Shown here in pieces: positions 8,390 through 16,519 of a stretch of 64,000 bases of DNA. Every line of letters begins with the position of its first letter. Position 1 is the stretch's first letter. Under the pieces are notes generated by a model. That model saw only the letters and a list, made by a program, of their open reading frames with translations. It was not told the DNA's origin and made no database searches. The translations under genes and the position numbers were made by a program. This DNA is from Bacillus solimangrovi (GTDB lineage Bacteria; Bacillota; Bacilli; Bacillales; Bacillaceae_N): assembly GCF_001742425.1 (NCBI RefSeq), contig NZ_MJEH01000008.1, positions 1-64,000 on the forward strand, in the 5' to 3' direction.

Positions 8390-9301
8390 TTACATGTCAA
8401 AACTCTGCTCTTCTCTTCGATGACTATATATTTTCGTAAACACAATTCCTAACATAATGACGACTGTGGCTAATAGACCTGCTTCAGGTCCGAATGTTCC
8501 ACCAGTTAACAAATCTCTTCCCTCTATTAAACTGACTTCATATATACTTTGTGATTGAATACCGCTAACAGGAAATCCAAAGACGTTGCCTTGAAAGTAA
8601 TTCCACGTAATATGGTAACCAATTGGCATCCAAAGGCTATTCGTAGCAAGATACATATAGGCAAACAAAATTCCGACAAATACTATATTCATCAAACCTA
8701 ATATACTAACATTCGGATTCATACTATGTAACAATGAAAATATTATCGAAGAAGTTATGAGAGCTACGAGCTTTGAATTACCTCTATCTAACATCGTCTT
8801 CATAATATAGCCACGCCCTAACATCTCTTCTGAGAAACCTACTAGTATATATAAAATAAGAAAGCTTACGGATTGTACCGAGAAGACTGGTTCTAACAAG
8901 CTCTGTTCAAGCTCAACGCTTCCTGACATGACTAATATCGTAAAGATCAACGTCATCGACAAAACTCCTAACCCAATACCAACAACAAAATCCTTCATAT
9001 TTACAGAATTAATAGAAATTCCTAAATCCTTTACATTCTGTTTGTTTATGAACTTCCAAGCAAGTATTGTTGCAATAATTCCTCCAACCACTGCTCCACC
9101 ATTCATCGCTAGTTCAACCCATGGAAGCTTACTTAATGCACGCATATATTCACTATTAGACATGTATATAGCTTCTTCGTTTATCACATTGAACCAAACT
9201 GTTCCAGGAAAAGCAAATACAATGCTACAAATAAGAAACAAAAACATTGTTAACATTATGAGCCAGCCTGAACGTACCTGTCCTCTATTATTTCGAAACA
9301 A
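8390..9301 (-). CDS. CPBP-family intramembrane metalloprotease
   Basis: About 303 residues and eight or so hydrophobic helices. The family's three motifs are present: EEMLGRGYI (EExxxR), HSMNPN and HITWNYFQG. Glu/Glu and the two His should form the active site in the membrane. Relatives include CAAX-type proteases and bacteriocin self-immunity proteins. I prefer TTG 9301 because AAAGGGGGGA lies 6 nt upstream and FRNNRGQVRSGW then begins the protein; a longer frame reaches TTG 9337. No bacteriocin gene is adjacent, so a role in immunity is not supported here. Substrate unknown. Confidence 0.85.
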   Translation of the reverse strand: MFRNNRGQVRSGWLIMLTMFLFLICSIVFAFPGTVWFNVINEEAIYMSNSEYMRALSKLPWVELAMNGGAVVGGIIATILAWKFINKQNVKDLGISINSVNMKDFVVGIGLGVLSMTLIFTILVMSGSVELEQSLLEPVFSVQSVSFLILYILVGFSEEMLGRGYIMKTMLDRGNSKLVALITSSIIFSLLHSMNPNVSILGLMNIVFVGILFAYMYLATNSLWMPIGYHITWNYFQGNVFGFPVSGIQSQSIYEVSLIEGRDLLTGGTFGPEAGLLATVVIMLGIVFTKIYSHRREEQSFDM

Positions 9302-9438
9302 GTATAATCCCCCCTTTACGATTGAAAAATACGACAACTAAGCTTTTCATACCTTTATAATATTGTATATTTCTCCAAAAAAGAGATTGAATGATACTTA
9401 GCACATTGAAGCTAATGAACGTTTTCTTTTTACTACTA

Positions 9439-10809
9439 TTAGTATTCTTTCATCACTCGATTTAAGTCCTCTGCAAACGAGGAAATGTCGGTAGCTGCTT
9501 GGCCCATACTAGTGATAATCTCAGTAAAAGTCTCCGTTTCTTTCATGATGAATTCACTTTGTTTTTTATTTTCATTCATAGACCTCAATATATTTTGAAG
9601 TGATTCTGACGCCGTTCCCATACTGTCATTTCCTTTTCGAACAAAAGAATTAACAGCATTGATATCAGACACCACATAACCTACTTGCTCCGCTGTTGAA
9701 TTTACGAGTTCAGTTACATGTGTTGCTGATGACCTCGTTTGTTCAGCTAACTTCCGTACCTCATCTGCAACAACCGCGAACCCTCTACCGTGCTCTCCTG
9801 CACGTGCCGCCTCAATCGCAGCATTTAACGCAAGCAAGTTCGTTTGTTCAGCGACCGTTGTAATCACATCAACGATTGACCCAATTTGTACTGATGTCTT
9901 CTCAAGCATGTTTATATTATTCGTTATTTTAATCGCGGTTTGATCAATTTGGTTCATATTTTCATGTAATTGGTCCATTTGTTGCTGACCTTGAATTGTA
10001 TTTTTCTCAGCAACCTTCGATAAGTCCGTACCATTTTTCGCAATCTTATAGATTCCTTGAGATTGAGCAACAATTTCTTGAATAGCTGCTGTTGCTTGAA
10101 CTATCATCGTAGTAAGTTCTTCAGTCGTTTCACTAATTGATGCCTTAACTTCTTGCTTATTTTTTTCATTCTCTTCAACTTGGCGTGCATTTTTCTTCTC
10201 ATATGCGTCTAATACAATCTGCTGTTCTAAATTTATTATTTTACTAACAACTATTAGTGATTGTGCTCGTTCTTGTTCATTATGTAGTTCTTCTTCATCT
10301 TGAAAAATAATATCCATAATATTTAAGAACAAATGCTGAAATGCAGCCACATACCACTTTGGTTGTAATCCGATTCTAAGATGTACTTGTGCAATTTGAT
10401 TTCGTTTTTGAATAAAATCAGCATCAATTACTCCGTTAAACATTTCAATAATATGCACATTTAACGTATTCTTTAGTCGTTCAACCGAGCTATTATCTCT
10501 AATAATTCTATCTAATTCTCCAACTTTTTGAAGAGCTTCATAGAACCCCGACGTAAATTGTTCAATGTTCCTACTTATTAATGGTTGAATCTGTTTTAGG
10601 ATTGCCAAATCAGCTTCTGTTAAGTTAATTAATTGTAACTGCTTATGTATATCTTCATCAGATTGAACTGAAAGAACCGTTTGGTGATTCTTGCTTTTTT
10701 CTACTAATGATTCAAATGACGCAACTTTCTCCTTTTTCTTTTGTACGATTTGTAATAAACTCATAGAACCCCATCCCTTTATACTGTCAATTACTTGTTT
10801 CAGAACCAT
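9439..10809 (-). CDS. hemAT: Heme-based aerotaxis transducer (globin-coupled chemoreceptor)
   Basis: A soluble 456-residue receptor for oxygen. Residues ~40-210 are a globin-coupled sensor with the proximal-His region [19 protein letters not shown], very close to B. subtilis HemAT. Residues ~230-456 are a methyl-accepting signalling domain with the conserved hairpin ([19 protein letters not shown], then [18 protein letters not shown]) that contacts CheA/CheW. No transmembrane segment, as expected. Two starts are possible: ATG 10809 (AAGGTG upstream) and ATG 10764, before SLLQIVQ (AAGGGATGG upstream). No other chemotaxis gene is adjacent, but a second receptor lies ~4 kb away. Confidence 0.93.
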   Translation of the reverse strand: MVLKQVIDSIKGWGSMSLLQIVQKKKEKVASFESLVEKSKNHQTVLSVQSDEDIHKQLQLINLTEADLAILKQIQPLISRNIEQFTSGFYEALQKVGELDRIIRDNSSVERLKNTLNVHIIEMFNGVIDADFIQKRNQIAQVHLRIGLQPKWYVAAFQHLFLNIMDIIFQDEEELHNEQERAQSLIVVSKIINLEQQIVLDAYEKKNARQVEENEKNKQEVKASISETTEELTTMIVQATAAIQEIVAQSQGIYKIAKNGTDLSKVAEKNTIQGQQQMDQLHENMNQIDQTAIKITNNINMLEKTSVQIGSIVDVITTVAEQTNLLALNAAIEAARAGEHGRGFAVVADEVRKLAEQTRSSATHVTELVNSTAEQVGYVVSDINAVNSFVRKGNDSMGTASESLQNILRSMNENKKQSEFIMKETETFTEIITSMGQAATDISSFAEDLNRVMKEY

Positions 10810-11115
10810 TATTTACACCTTAAACACCGTGCTTAATATAGCTCACCCTTTGTTAAAATTCAAATGACAATCTATCTATCTTTGCAAATTTTCCGATTAT
10901 AAATATAACTATATATTGAATAAATATACTCTTGACATTCTTATAGGAACAACTTAAAGTATTAAAAGAATCTTTCTCAATATAATATTTACGAATAAAT
11001 TTTTATGTTGTTATCAACAATATAACGTTTTAGAAATACATTGATTACAGATAATTTAAGGCGTTGCTTTTCTCTTTCCGATAAAAGATAACACTTGTTT
11101 TAATCGTGTTCTCAT

Positions 11116-11204
11116 TATATAGATTGATAACTAGTAGAGATTTTTTCCACTAGTGGCTATATAGATAACCTCTTCTCAGAATGAGTTGGGGTTTTATCTT
11201 TTTC
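11116..11204 (+). promoter_or_regulatory. Structured leader with intrinsic terminator ahead of the NhaC-type gene
   Basis: A nested stem pairs TATATAG (11116) with CTATATA (11157), and inside it ACTAGT (11130) with ACTAGT (11149). It is followed at once by a terminator-like hairpin (AACCTCTTCTCA 11167 with TGAGTTGGGGTT 11182) and a T-rich tail to 11204, only 30 nt before the ATG. This layout suggests transcription attenuation. I do not recognise the SAM, lysine, purine, fluoride or guanidine consensus. A cation-responsive element is conceivable given the gene, but that is inference. Confidence 0.5.
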
Positions 11205-11233
11205 TATTTAAAAATAACAATTGAGGTGTAATC

Positions 11234-12517
11234 ATGAAACAACAAGGCAATTCATTAGCACTATTACCACTCATTATATTTTTAGGGTTATTTATCGGAG
11301 CAGGTATTATTACAGGCGATTTTTATAAACTACCAATTCTTGTAGCAGCGCTTATAGCAGCAGCTTTAGCACTAGTGATGAACCGGAAAGCGCCGTTCAT
11401 GACAAAAGTTGAACGTTTTGCAAAAGGTGCAGGGAATACAGATATCATGATCATGGTGTTCATCTTTATGCTTGCAGGTGCATTTTCTGCTACAGCGAAA
11501 GGAATGGGCGCTGTTGACTCAACTGTTAATTTAGCACTTTCCGTTCTACCACAAAGTTTTCTTATCGTAGGTTTATTCATCATTGGAGCATTCATTTCGC
11601 TTTCAATGGGAACATCAACAGGTACAATTGCAGCACTAGCGCCAATTGGGGTTAGTATTAGTAGTCAAACTGACATTTCAGTTGCACTCGCAATGGGTGC
11701 TGTCATCGGTGGAGCTATGTTTGGGGATAATCTATCTATCATATCAGATACGACAATTGCATCAGTACGAACACAGAAAACCGAAATGAAGGATAAGTTC
11801 AAAACAAACTTTTTGATTGTTCTTCCAGCAGCTATCCTTACAATCATTACTCTGCTCGTCATAACACCTACTGCACATTCCGATGTAACAGTCGAAGCAT
11901 ATACTATTGTGAAACTACTTCCTTACCTTGGGGTGTTAATAGGTGCGCTGATTGGCTTAAACGTTTTCGTGATTTTGACTAGTGGTATCATCCTTTCTGG
12001 AGCAATCGGGTTAATAGATGGTAGTTACACTCTATCAAGCTTCTTAACTGCAATTACAGATGGCATCAGTAGTATGTCTGAATTGATCTTATTAACGATC
12101 ATCATCGGTGGTATTGTCCAACTCATTACAGACAATGGTGGTATTCAGTACATTCTTAACATCATGACAAAAAATATTAAGTCGAAAAAAGGTGCTGAGT
12201 TCAGTATCGCAGGACTTGTTAGTGCAACAAACGTTACGACAGCGAACAATACGATTGCAATCATCACAACTGGCCCACTTGCAAAGGATATTGCTGATGA
12301 ATACAACATCGATAATCGCAAATCTGCGAGCGTACTTGATATCTTCTCATGTAGTGTGCAAGGGTTAATTCCGTATGGTGCACAGATGCTTATTGCTGCA
12401 AGCTTTGCATCAATCTCACCAATCGAAATTTTACCATATGCATTTTATCCAATCTTAATCGCTATTTGTGGAACGATAGCAATTTTTATCGGTTTTCCAA
12501 GATTCAATAAAAGATAG
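11234..12517 (+). CDS. NhaC-family Na+/H+ antiporter or related transporter
   Basis: A 427-residue protein with about eleven hydrophobic helices. The NhaC signature stretch is visible: SLSMGTSTGTIAALAPIG, GAVIGGAMFGDNLSIISDTT and, in the second half, SATNVTTANNTIAI and DIFSCSVQGLIPYGAQ. Members exchange Na+ for H+ or carry substrates such as malate/lactate, lysine or methionine, so the cargo is not certain. GAGGTG lies 5 nt before the ATG. The gene is alone and ends in a bidirectional terminator. The preceding attenuator-like leader implies ligand- or ion-responsive expression. Confidence 0.88.
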   Translation: MKQQGNSLALLPLIIFLGLFIGAGIITGDFYKLPILVAALIAAALALVMNRKAPFMTKVERFAKGAGNTDIMIMVFIFMLAGAFSATAKGMGAVDSTVNLALSVLPQSFLIVGLFIIGAFISLSMGTSTGTIAALAPIGVSISSQTDISVALAMGAVIGGAMFGDNLSIISDTTIASVRTQKTEMKDKFKTNFLIVLPAAILTIITLLVITPTAHSDVTVEAYTIVKLLPYLGVLIGALIGLNVFVILTSGIILSGAIGLIDGSYTLSSFLTAITDGISSMSELILLTIIIGGIVQLITDNGGIQYILNIMTKNIKSKKGAEFSIAGLVSATNVTTANNTIAIITTGPLAKDIADEYNIDNRKSASVLDIFSCSVQGLIPYGAQMLIAASFASISPIEILPYAFYPILIAICGTIAIFIGFPRFNKR

Positions 12518-12640
12518 AAGGAAACATTTAAGGAAATGCGTGTGAATTTAATTATGTAGATAACATTTAAATTCATAGTAAGTATAAAAATGCGTGGAAG
12601 TGTTTTATCAAGACCTAAATCATAAAAAGTCATAAAAAAT

Positions 12641-12685
12641 AAGGGATAATACATATTAGTCATATATAATATGTATTATCCCTTT
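12641..12685 (+). terminator. Bidirectional terminator
   Basis: AAGGGATAATACATAT and its reverse complement ATATGTATTATCCCTT form a 16-bp perfect stem with A-run and T-run flanks. It serves the NhaC-type gene and possibly the convergent SUKH gene. Confidence 0.88.
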
Positions 12686-12827
12686 TACTATGTATTTTAC
12701 ATTCATGCTTTTTAGTTAAAGACTTGAATTCGAGATAACTCCAATTATGTTCTTAAGTGAAAATCCTATTATTTAGAAAAATAAAACAAACTGATTTACT
12801 GCACAGTTTCTCCGAACTGAGACATAG

Positions 12828-13304
12828 TTAATTTTCAATCTCTTCTTTAACTAGTGATAACAGAAATTCTCCAAAATCTTTAGCAACGATATTATTATTT
12901 TGTTGTCCTGTTTTAAATCCGGAGAAAAATGAAACAACTGGCGGTTCACCATTTGGTGTAGCTTGGCTAAAATCAAGACAATACCATGCACCCATCCCCG
13001 TATCATAGATTATTAAAAGGTGTTGTGGGAAATTTGATTCGCTTCTTTCAGTGATTGTAAACCAAATAGCATCTGGCACTGAAGAATTTTCAAAGTTATC
13101 ACTTGTTACTCCATATATTTCTTCCGCTCCAAAGTTACCAGCGCCATATCTTTTTATAAAATCACGATACATAGGAGGAATAATAAATCCCAAAGCTTGT
13201 TCTGCTTTGTTCACTATCACTTCTGATTGTTCTCCAATAAAATCAGCAATGTCATTATACTGTTCTATCAATTCTATGGCTTTATTATAATTATCTTTAC
13301 ACAT
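12828..13304 (-). CDS. SMI1/KNR4 (SUKH) family protein, possible orphan immunity protein
   Basis: About 158 residues from ATG 13304 (TGGAGTG 6 nt upstream; a longer frame starts at 13361 without a site). SUKH hallmarks: AEQALGFIIPPMYRDFIKRYGAGNFG (x-LP-x-Y-x-F-L/I-x-x-y-N/G-G), IIYDTGMGAWYCLDFSQ, and the C-terminal EFLLSLVKEEI helix. Related B. subtilis YobK neutralises a contact-dependent or LXG nuclease toxin. No toxin gene is adjacent, only degraded sequence upstream, so this may be an orphan antitoxin or a house-keeping SUKH protein. Confidence 0.8.
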   Translation of the reverse strand: MCKDNYNKAIELIEQYNDIADFIGEQSEVIVNKAEQALGFIIPPMYRDFIKRYGAGNFGAEEIYGVTSDNFENSSVPDAIWFTITERSESNFPQHLLIIYDTGMGAWYCLDFSQATPNGEPPVVSFFSGFKTGQQNNNIVAKDFGEFLLSLVKEEIEN

Positions 13305-13834
13305 TATTTTCACTCCAGATTTACTTTTTGCTTTGTTTTCACAATTGATAGTTTGATTCATATAACACTAATTTTCTTACACATCATCAATATATTGGGA
13401 TTTTATTATTTTTCGTAGTGAAATAAAGGATACTGCCTCCAGTTTTAATACTTCTTCAAATAAAGACACAATAATTAAGATTTAATATTTACCAATTACA
13501 GGGAACTCCTCTTGATTTAGTAACATATATATCTTGTTGTTATTCTCTATAAGATTTTCTTTTACCCTCATAACACTTCACCCTGAAAAATAGTAACGAA
13601 CGGTCTAAAGACCTCACTACGCCTCCCGCTAAGGGCTGTACTCCACTAAAAAACGAATAAATGTTTCATTGCATTTTATACATATAAAACATTATTGACA
13701 ACGTCTATTTAATTGCTCATATATTGAACATAATATCCTCTTATTAGTTTAATATATTTAAAATTTCTCCAAGCATTTTTTGTTTAATTATTGACCATCA
13801 ATAGAATGTTCTGTTGCTTGATGCAATATAACTA
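13305..13834. other. Gene-poor stretch with a GC-richer patch
   Basis: About 530 bp without an intact gene. A patch at ~13598-13648 (containing GGTCTAAAGACC, a palindrome, and CTCCCGCTAAGGGC) is clearly richer in G+C than its surroundings and is not explained by any ORF I can defend. It lies next to a gene remnant, so the region looks eroded. Confidence 0.35.
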
Positions 13835-14020
13835 CTATTCAACCTCTATTACGATACTTTCATACAATTCCCCATCAATATAAACAAGGAGCTTCCAAAT
13901 TCCTGATGATGAAAATTTTAAGTTAGAAGGCATATTGATACTATTAGTACTTACTTCGGCACCTTTTGAAAATGAACCTGAATGTAAATCAACAAGTTTT
14001 TCTGTATCTTTTAAGTATAG
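13835..14020 (-). pseudogene. C-terminal remnant of a secreted/lipoprotein-type beta-domain gene
   Basis: About 60 codons to TAG at 13835 read LVDLHSGSFSKGAEV..., then LKFSSSGIWKLLVYIDGELY and SIVIEVE. The 'fp-kGiWkl-vYidgel-g-iviEV' ending is typical of DUF4871-like Bacillus proteins. The frame is closed by a stop just upstream (near 14021) and has no start codon with a ribosome site. It is read as the tail of a gene whose front is lost. The DUF assignment is by eye. Confidence 0.55.
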
Positions 14021-14114
14021 TTAATTCTTTTTCTAATAATGAAAAGTTAAGTGTCGTTACAGCTAAATAATGTTATCATATAGAAAGAAGCTCATTAGAA
14101 AGGAGGAAAAAAAT

Positions 14115-14354
14115 ATGGAAAAGATATTAAACCAAATTTTAAATGAACTAGGAGACATTAAAGAAGACACAAGTGAACTAAAAGAGGGTCAAATGAGACT
14201 AGAAGCTGGATTAGACAAGTTACAAAAAAATATAATTGAAAACTTAGGAACATATACTGAGAAAATTGCCGAGCATGTTGATAACAAAACAGAAGTATTA
14301 AATAAAAGAATTTATAAAGTTGAATCTGAAATAGAGAGATTAAGTAGGCAATAA
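14115..14354 (+). CDS. Small coiled-coil protein, unknown function
   Basis: Seventy-nine residues from ATG 14115, chosen because AAAGGAGG precedes it by ~8 nt. It is highly charged and almost entirely heptad-like helix (LNQILNELGDIKEDTSELKE, LEAGLDKLQKNI, VESEIERLSRQ). Similar short proteins occur in Bacillus chromosomes and prophages without known function. No phage genes are adjacent. Confidence 0.6.
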   Translation: MEKILNQILNELGDIKEDTSELKEGQMRLEAGLDKLQKNIIENLGTYTEKIAEHVDNKTEVLNKRIYKVESEIERLSRQ

Positions 14355-14580
14355 GAAAGATAAATTATGTAAACTATCCTTTTTGTAATTTTTTCTCATT
14401 ATGATTGGTTGATTCAACAAAAAAAGCTTTATTGGAAGAAGTTCCCCTAAAGATAAACAAGTTTTATTATTAAACCTATCTACCACAAGGGGAGTATATA
14501 AAATGAACTGAGCTCTTTTGCTTTGTAATTTAAACTGTGAATCCCAGTTATTTTTAAAGTTTCCCCCAAAAGAAATGACC

Positions 14581-16311
14581 TTAAATCTTACCTTCCTCTT
14601 CTTTATTGTCCTCATCTAACACATCAAAGTGCTGAATCAGCTCTTCATTATCAATTCCCAATTGCTTAAGGCGCATGACTTCCTTATTTACCTCTCCAAT
14701 GCTATGTGCATGCTCTTCAGTTGCTGCTGATGACTGCTGGCTGTCTACTGCTAGTGCAGTTGACATCTCACTCAATTGTTGCATTCCTCCATTTAGTGAT
14801 GTTAATTCTTTTTCTAATGACAAAATTCGTTCATTCACTTGGTGGATCTTTTCTTTTAATTGATTGGAATGAGTAGACATTGTTACAAATGCTTCTTGTG
14901 TAGAAGTATCAAGTTCATTTCGCTCTTCAACAATGTGTGACATTTCGCCAGTGACCCTTGTATTTACCTCATCAACATCTGTTTGTATACCTGAAATAAT
15001 CGTACCAATTTTGTTGGAAGCTTCGTTCGTCTGCTCTGCAAGCTTACGAATTTCTTTCGCCACAACAGCAAATCCTCTTCCTGCTGCACCAGATCGTTCT
15101 GCTTCAATCGCTGCATTCAGTGATAATAAATTCGTTTGTCTACTTACTGTTGTAATAAGTTCAATAATTTGAGTAATCTCATTCGATCGCTTATTCAAGT
15201 CCAAAATTAACTCTTTAAAATGCGTGAGAAAATCATTCACTTCCATTGAACTACTTATCATTGCATGTACGATCCGTTGACCATTGATCGTTTCTTCATT
15301 TAAAATATTTGCTCCATGCATCATCTCTTGTGAGTACTGAGAGATTTTCTGAATCGTTTGCAAGGAAGAATCTATATTTTCTACAGAGGAATCAACGAGA
15401 TTGCACTGTTCATTTGCCGTTTCACTTACGAGATACACCGAATTGACAATTGTATCATTCACTTCACTACTTCTATCCATCATATGCGATAAATGTTGAG
15501 ATGCATGCTGGATTTCATTACCACTCGTCTTCATCTGCATAATCATTTCCGTAATTGATTTTTTCATCGTTTCAAAGGATATTGCTAACCCAGCGATTTC
15601 ATCTGAACCTTTAATTAGATTCTCAATTGAGGTATGTTGTAAATTTCCATTTTCCAACTGCTTCGCTGCTCGTTCAATCATTTTCAAACGCTTTTTCGTA
15701 TGATTAGCAAATCGAATAATAAGCCATGTGCTACCAATTATAATGAGGCCGAATAAAATTAGCTGAAGGTAGAATTGAAACTCAAACTTCTGCTTAATTT
15801 CCTTTTGCATTTGTTCCGTATAGTTCAGTTCCTTAGAAATTAGTTCGTTTGTATTTTCATCAATAAACTCGACGATTTCACGTGCCTTATTCAAATGCTG
15901 TTTAGCTTCAATAGTTAAGCGATTTTGCTCTAGCTTCTGTTCGCCTTGCTGAAATTCATTTTGCAAACGTTCAACTGTATTAACGACACCTTTATATGTT
16001 ATTATACTTTCCTCAAACTCTATCTTATTCCCTATTTCTTGAAGGAGGTTGTTTAATTTATGTAATTCTGCTTGATAAGTTGCTTTTGCTTCGTCTGTAT
16101 AATTGATCATCATCTCCGAATACGTATTAAATGTTGCTTCGGTTTGATTTTTCAAATTCTGCTCCATGATGAGACTACTTGTCATTTCTTCATACTTCTT
16201 AATTGATGTTTTACCTGCATATGTGATAAGGGCATTTATACCAACCATGCTAATTAAGATTGATAAATATATAAATAGTAACTTTCGCTTAATCGTTTGC
16301 TTTCTCTTCAC
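14581..16311 (-). CDS. Membrane methyl-accepting chemotaxis protein
   Basis: A 576-residue transmembrane receptor. Helix 1 is at ~10-30. An extracytoplasmic, mostly helical sensor of ~145 residues rich in Glu/Gln (four-helix-bundle type) is followed by helix 2 at ~178-200, then a HAMP domain and the signalling domain with [19 protein letters not shown] and [18 protein letters not shown]. It signals to CheA/CheW; ligand unknown. GTG start at 16311 with AAAAGGGG upstream. The conserved A-R-A-G of most receptors is here E-R-S-G/A. It ends close to a non-coding stretch and is monocistronic. Confidence 0.92.
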   Translation of the reverse strand: MKRKQTIKRKLLFIYLSILISMVGINALITYAGKTSIKKYEEMTSSLIMEQNLKNQTEATFNTYSEMMINYTDEAKATYQAELHKLNNLLQEIGNKIEFEESIITYKGVVNTVERLQNEFQQGEQKLEQNRLTIEAKQHLNKAREIVEFIDENTNELISKELNYTEQMQKEIKQKFEFQFYLQLILFGLIIIGSTWLIIRFANHTKKRLKMIERAAKQLENGNLQHTSIENLIKGSDEIAGLAISFETMKKSITEMIMQMKTSGNEIQHASQHLSHMMDRSSEVNDTIVNSVYLVSETANEQCNLVDSSVENIDSSLQTIQKISQYSQEMMHGANILNEETINGQRIVHAMISSSMEVNDFLTHFKELILDLNKRSNEITQIIELITTVSRQTNLLSLNAAIEAERSGAAGRGFAVVAKEIRKLAEQTNEASNKIGTIISGIQTDVDEVNTRVTGEMSHIVEERNELDTSTQEAFVTMSTHSNQLKEKIHQVNERILSLEKELTSLNGGMQQLSEMSTALAVDSQQSSAATEEHAHSIGEVNKEVMRLKQLGIDNEELIQHFDVLDEDNKEEEGKI

Positions 16312-16354
16312 CTAATCGCCCCTTTTCTATAATTAAGGATCTTTTTAAGAAAGG

Positions 16355-16440
16355 TGCCCACCTATTGGCGGTAAAATTACTCTTTACCTTCTTACAAATT
16401 TATCTTATGACTGCAAGCCTATGGAACGTGTAGCTAAACC
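16355..16440. repeat. Diverged copy of an intergenic repeat (copy 1)
   Basis: Shares with 22254-22375 the blocks GGTGCCCACCTA / AGCGCCCGCCTA, ACCTTCTT, CTTATGACTGCAAGCC / CTTATGATTGCAAACC and AGCTA. It is shorter than the other copy by an internal deletion. It lies between the receptor gene and the terminator after the GH3 gene. Confidence 0.5.
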
Positions 16441-16470
16441 TCTCTAACTGTTATACTTTCTTTTCCTATA

Positions 16471-16500
16471 AAAAGGGCTGCAATAACCGCAGCCCTTTTC
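16471..16500 (-). terminator. Terminator of the GH3 gene
   Basis: AAAAGGGCTGC-aataacc-GCAGCCCTTTT. A-run and T-run on both sides make it potentially bidirectional. It lies 20 nt past the GH3 stop. Confidence 0.88.
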
Positions 16501-16519
16501 ATCACAACAATATAGAAAA

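Noticed and set aside
9439..10809. Second membrane receptor for aerotaxis
   Set aside because: The protein has no membrane helix; its globin sensor makes it soluble HemAT.
12445..12663. Leftward 72-codon ORF overlapping the end of the NhaC-type gene
   Set aside because: Runs through a perfect terminator hairpin and overlaps a real gene on the other strand.
14340..14615. Leftward 91-codon ORF after the coiled-coil gene
   Set aside because: No ribosome site, basic low-complexity translation, overlaps the receptor gene end.
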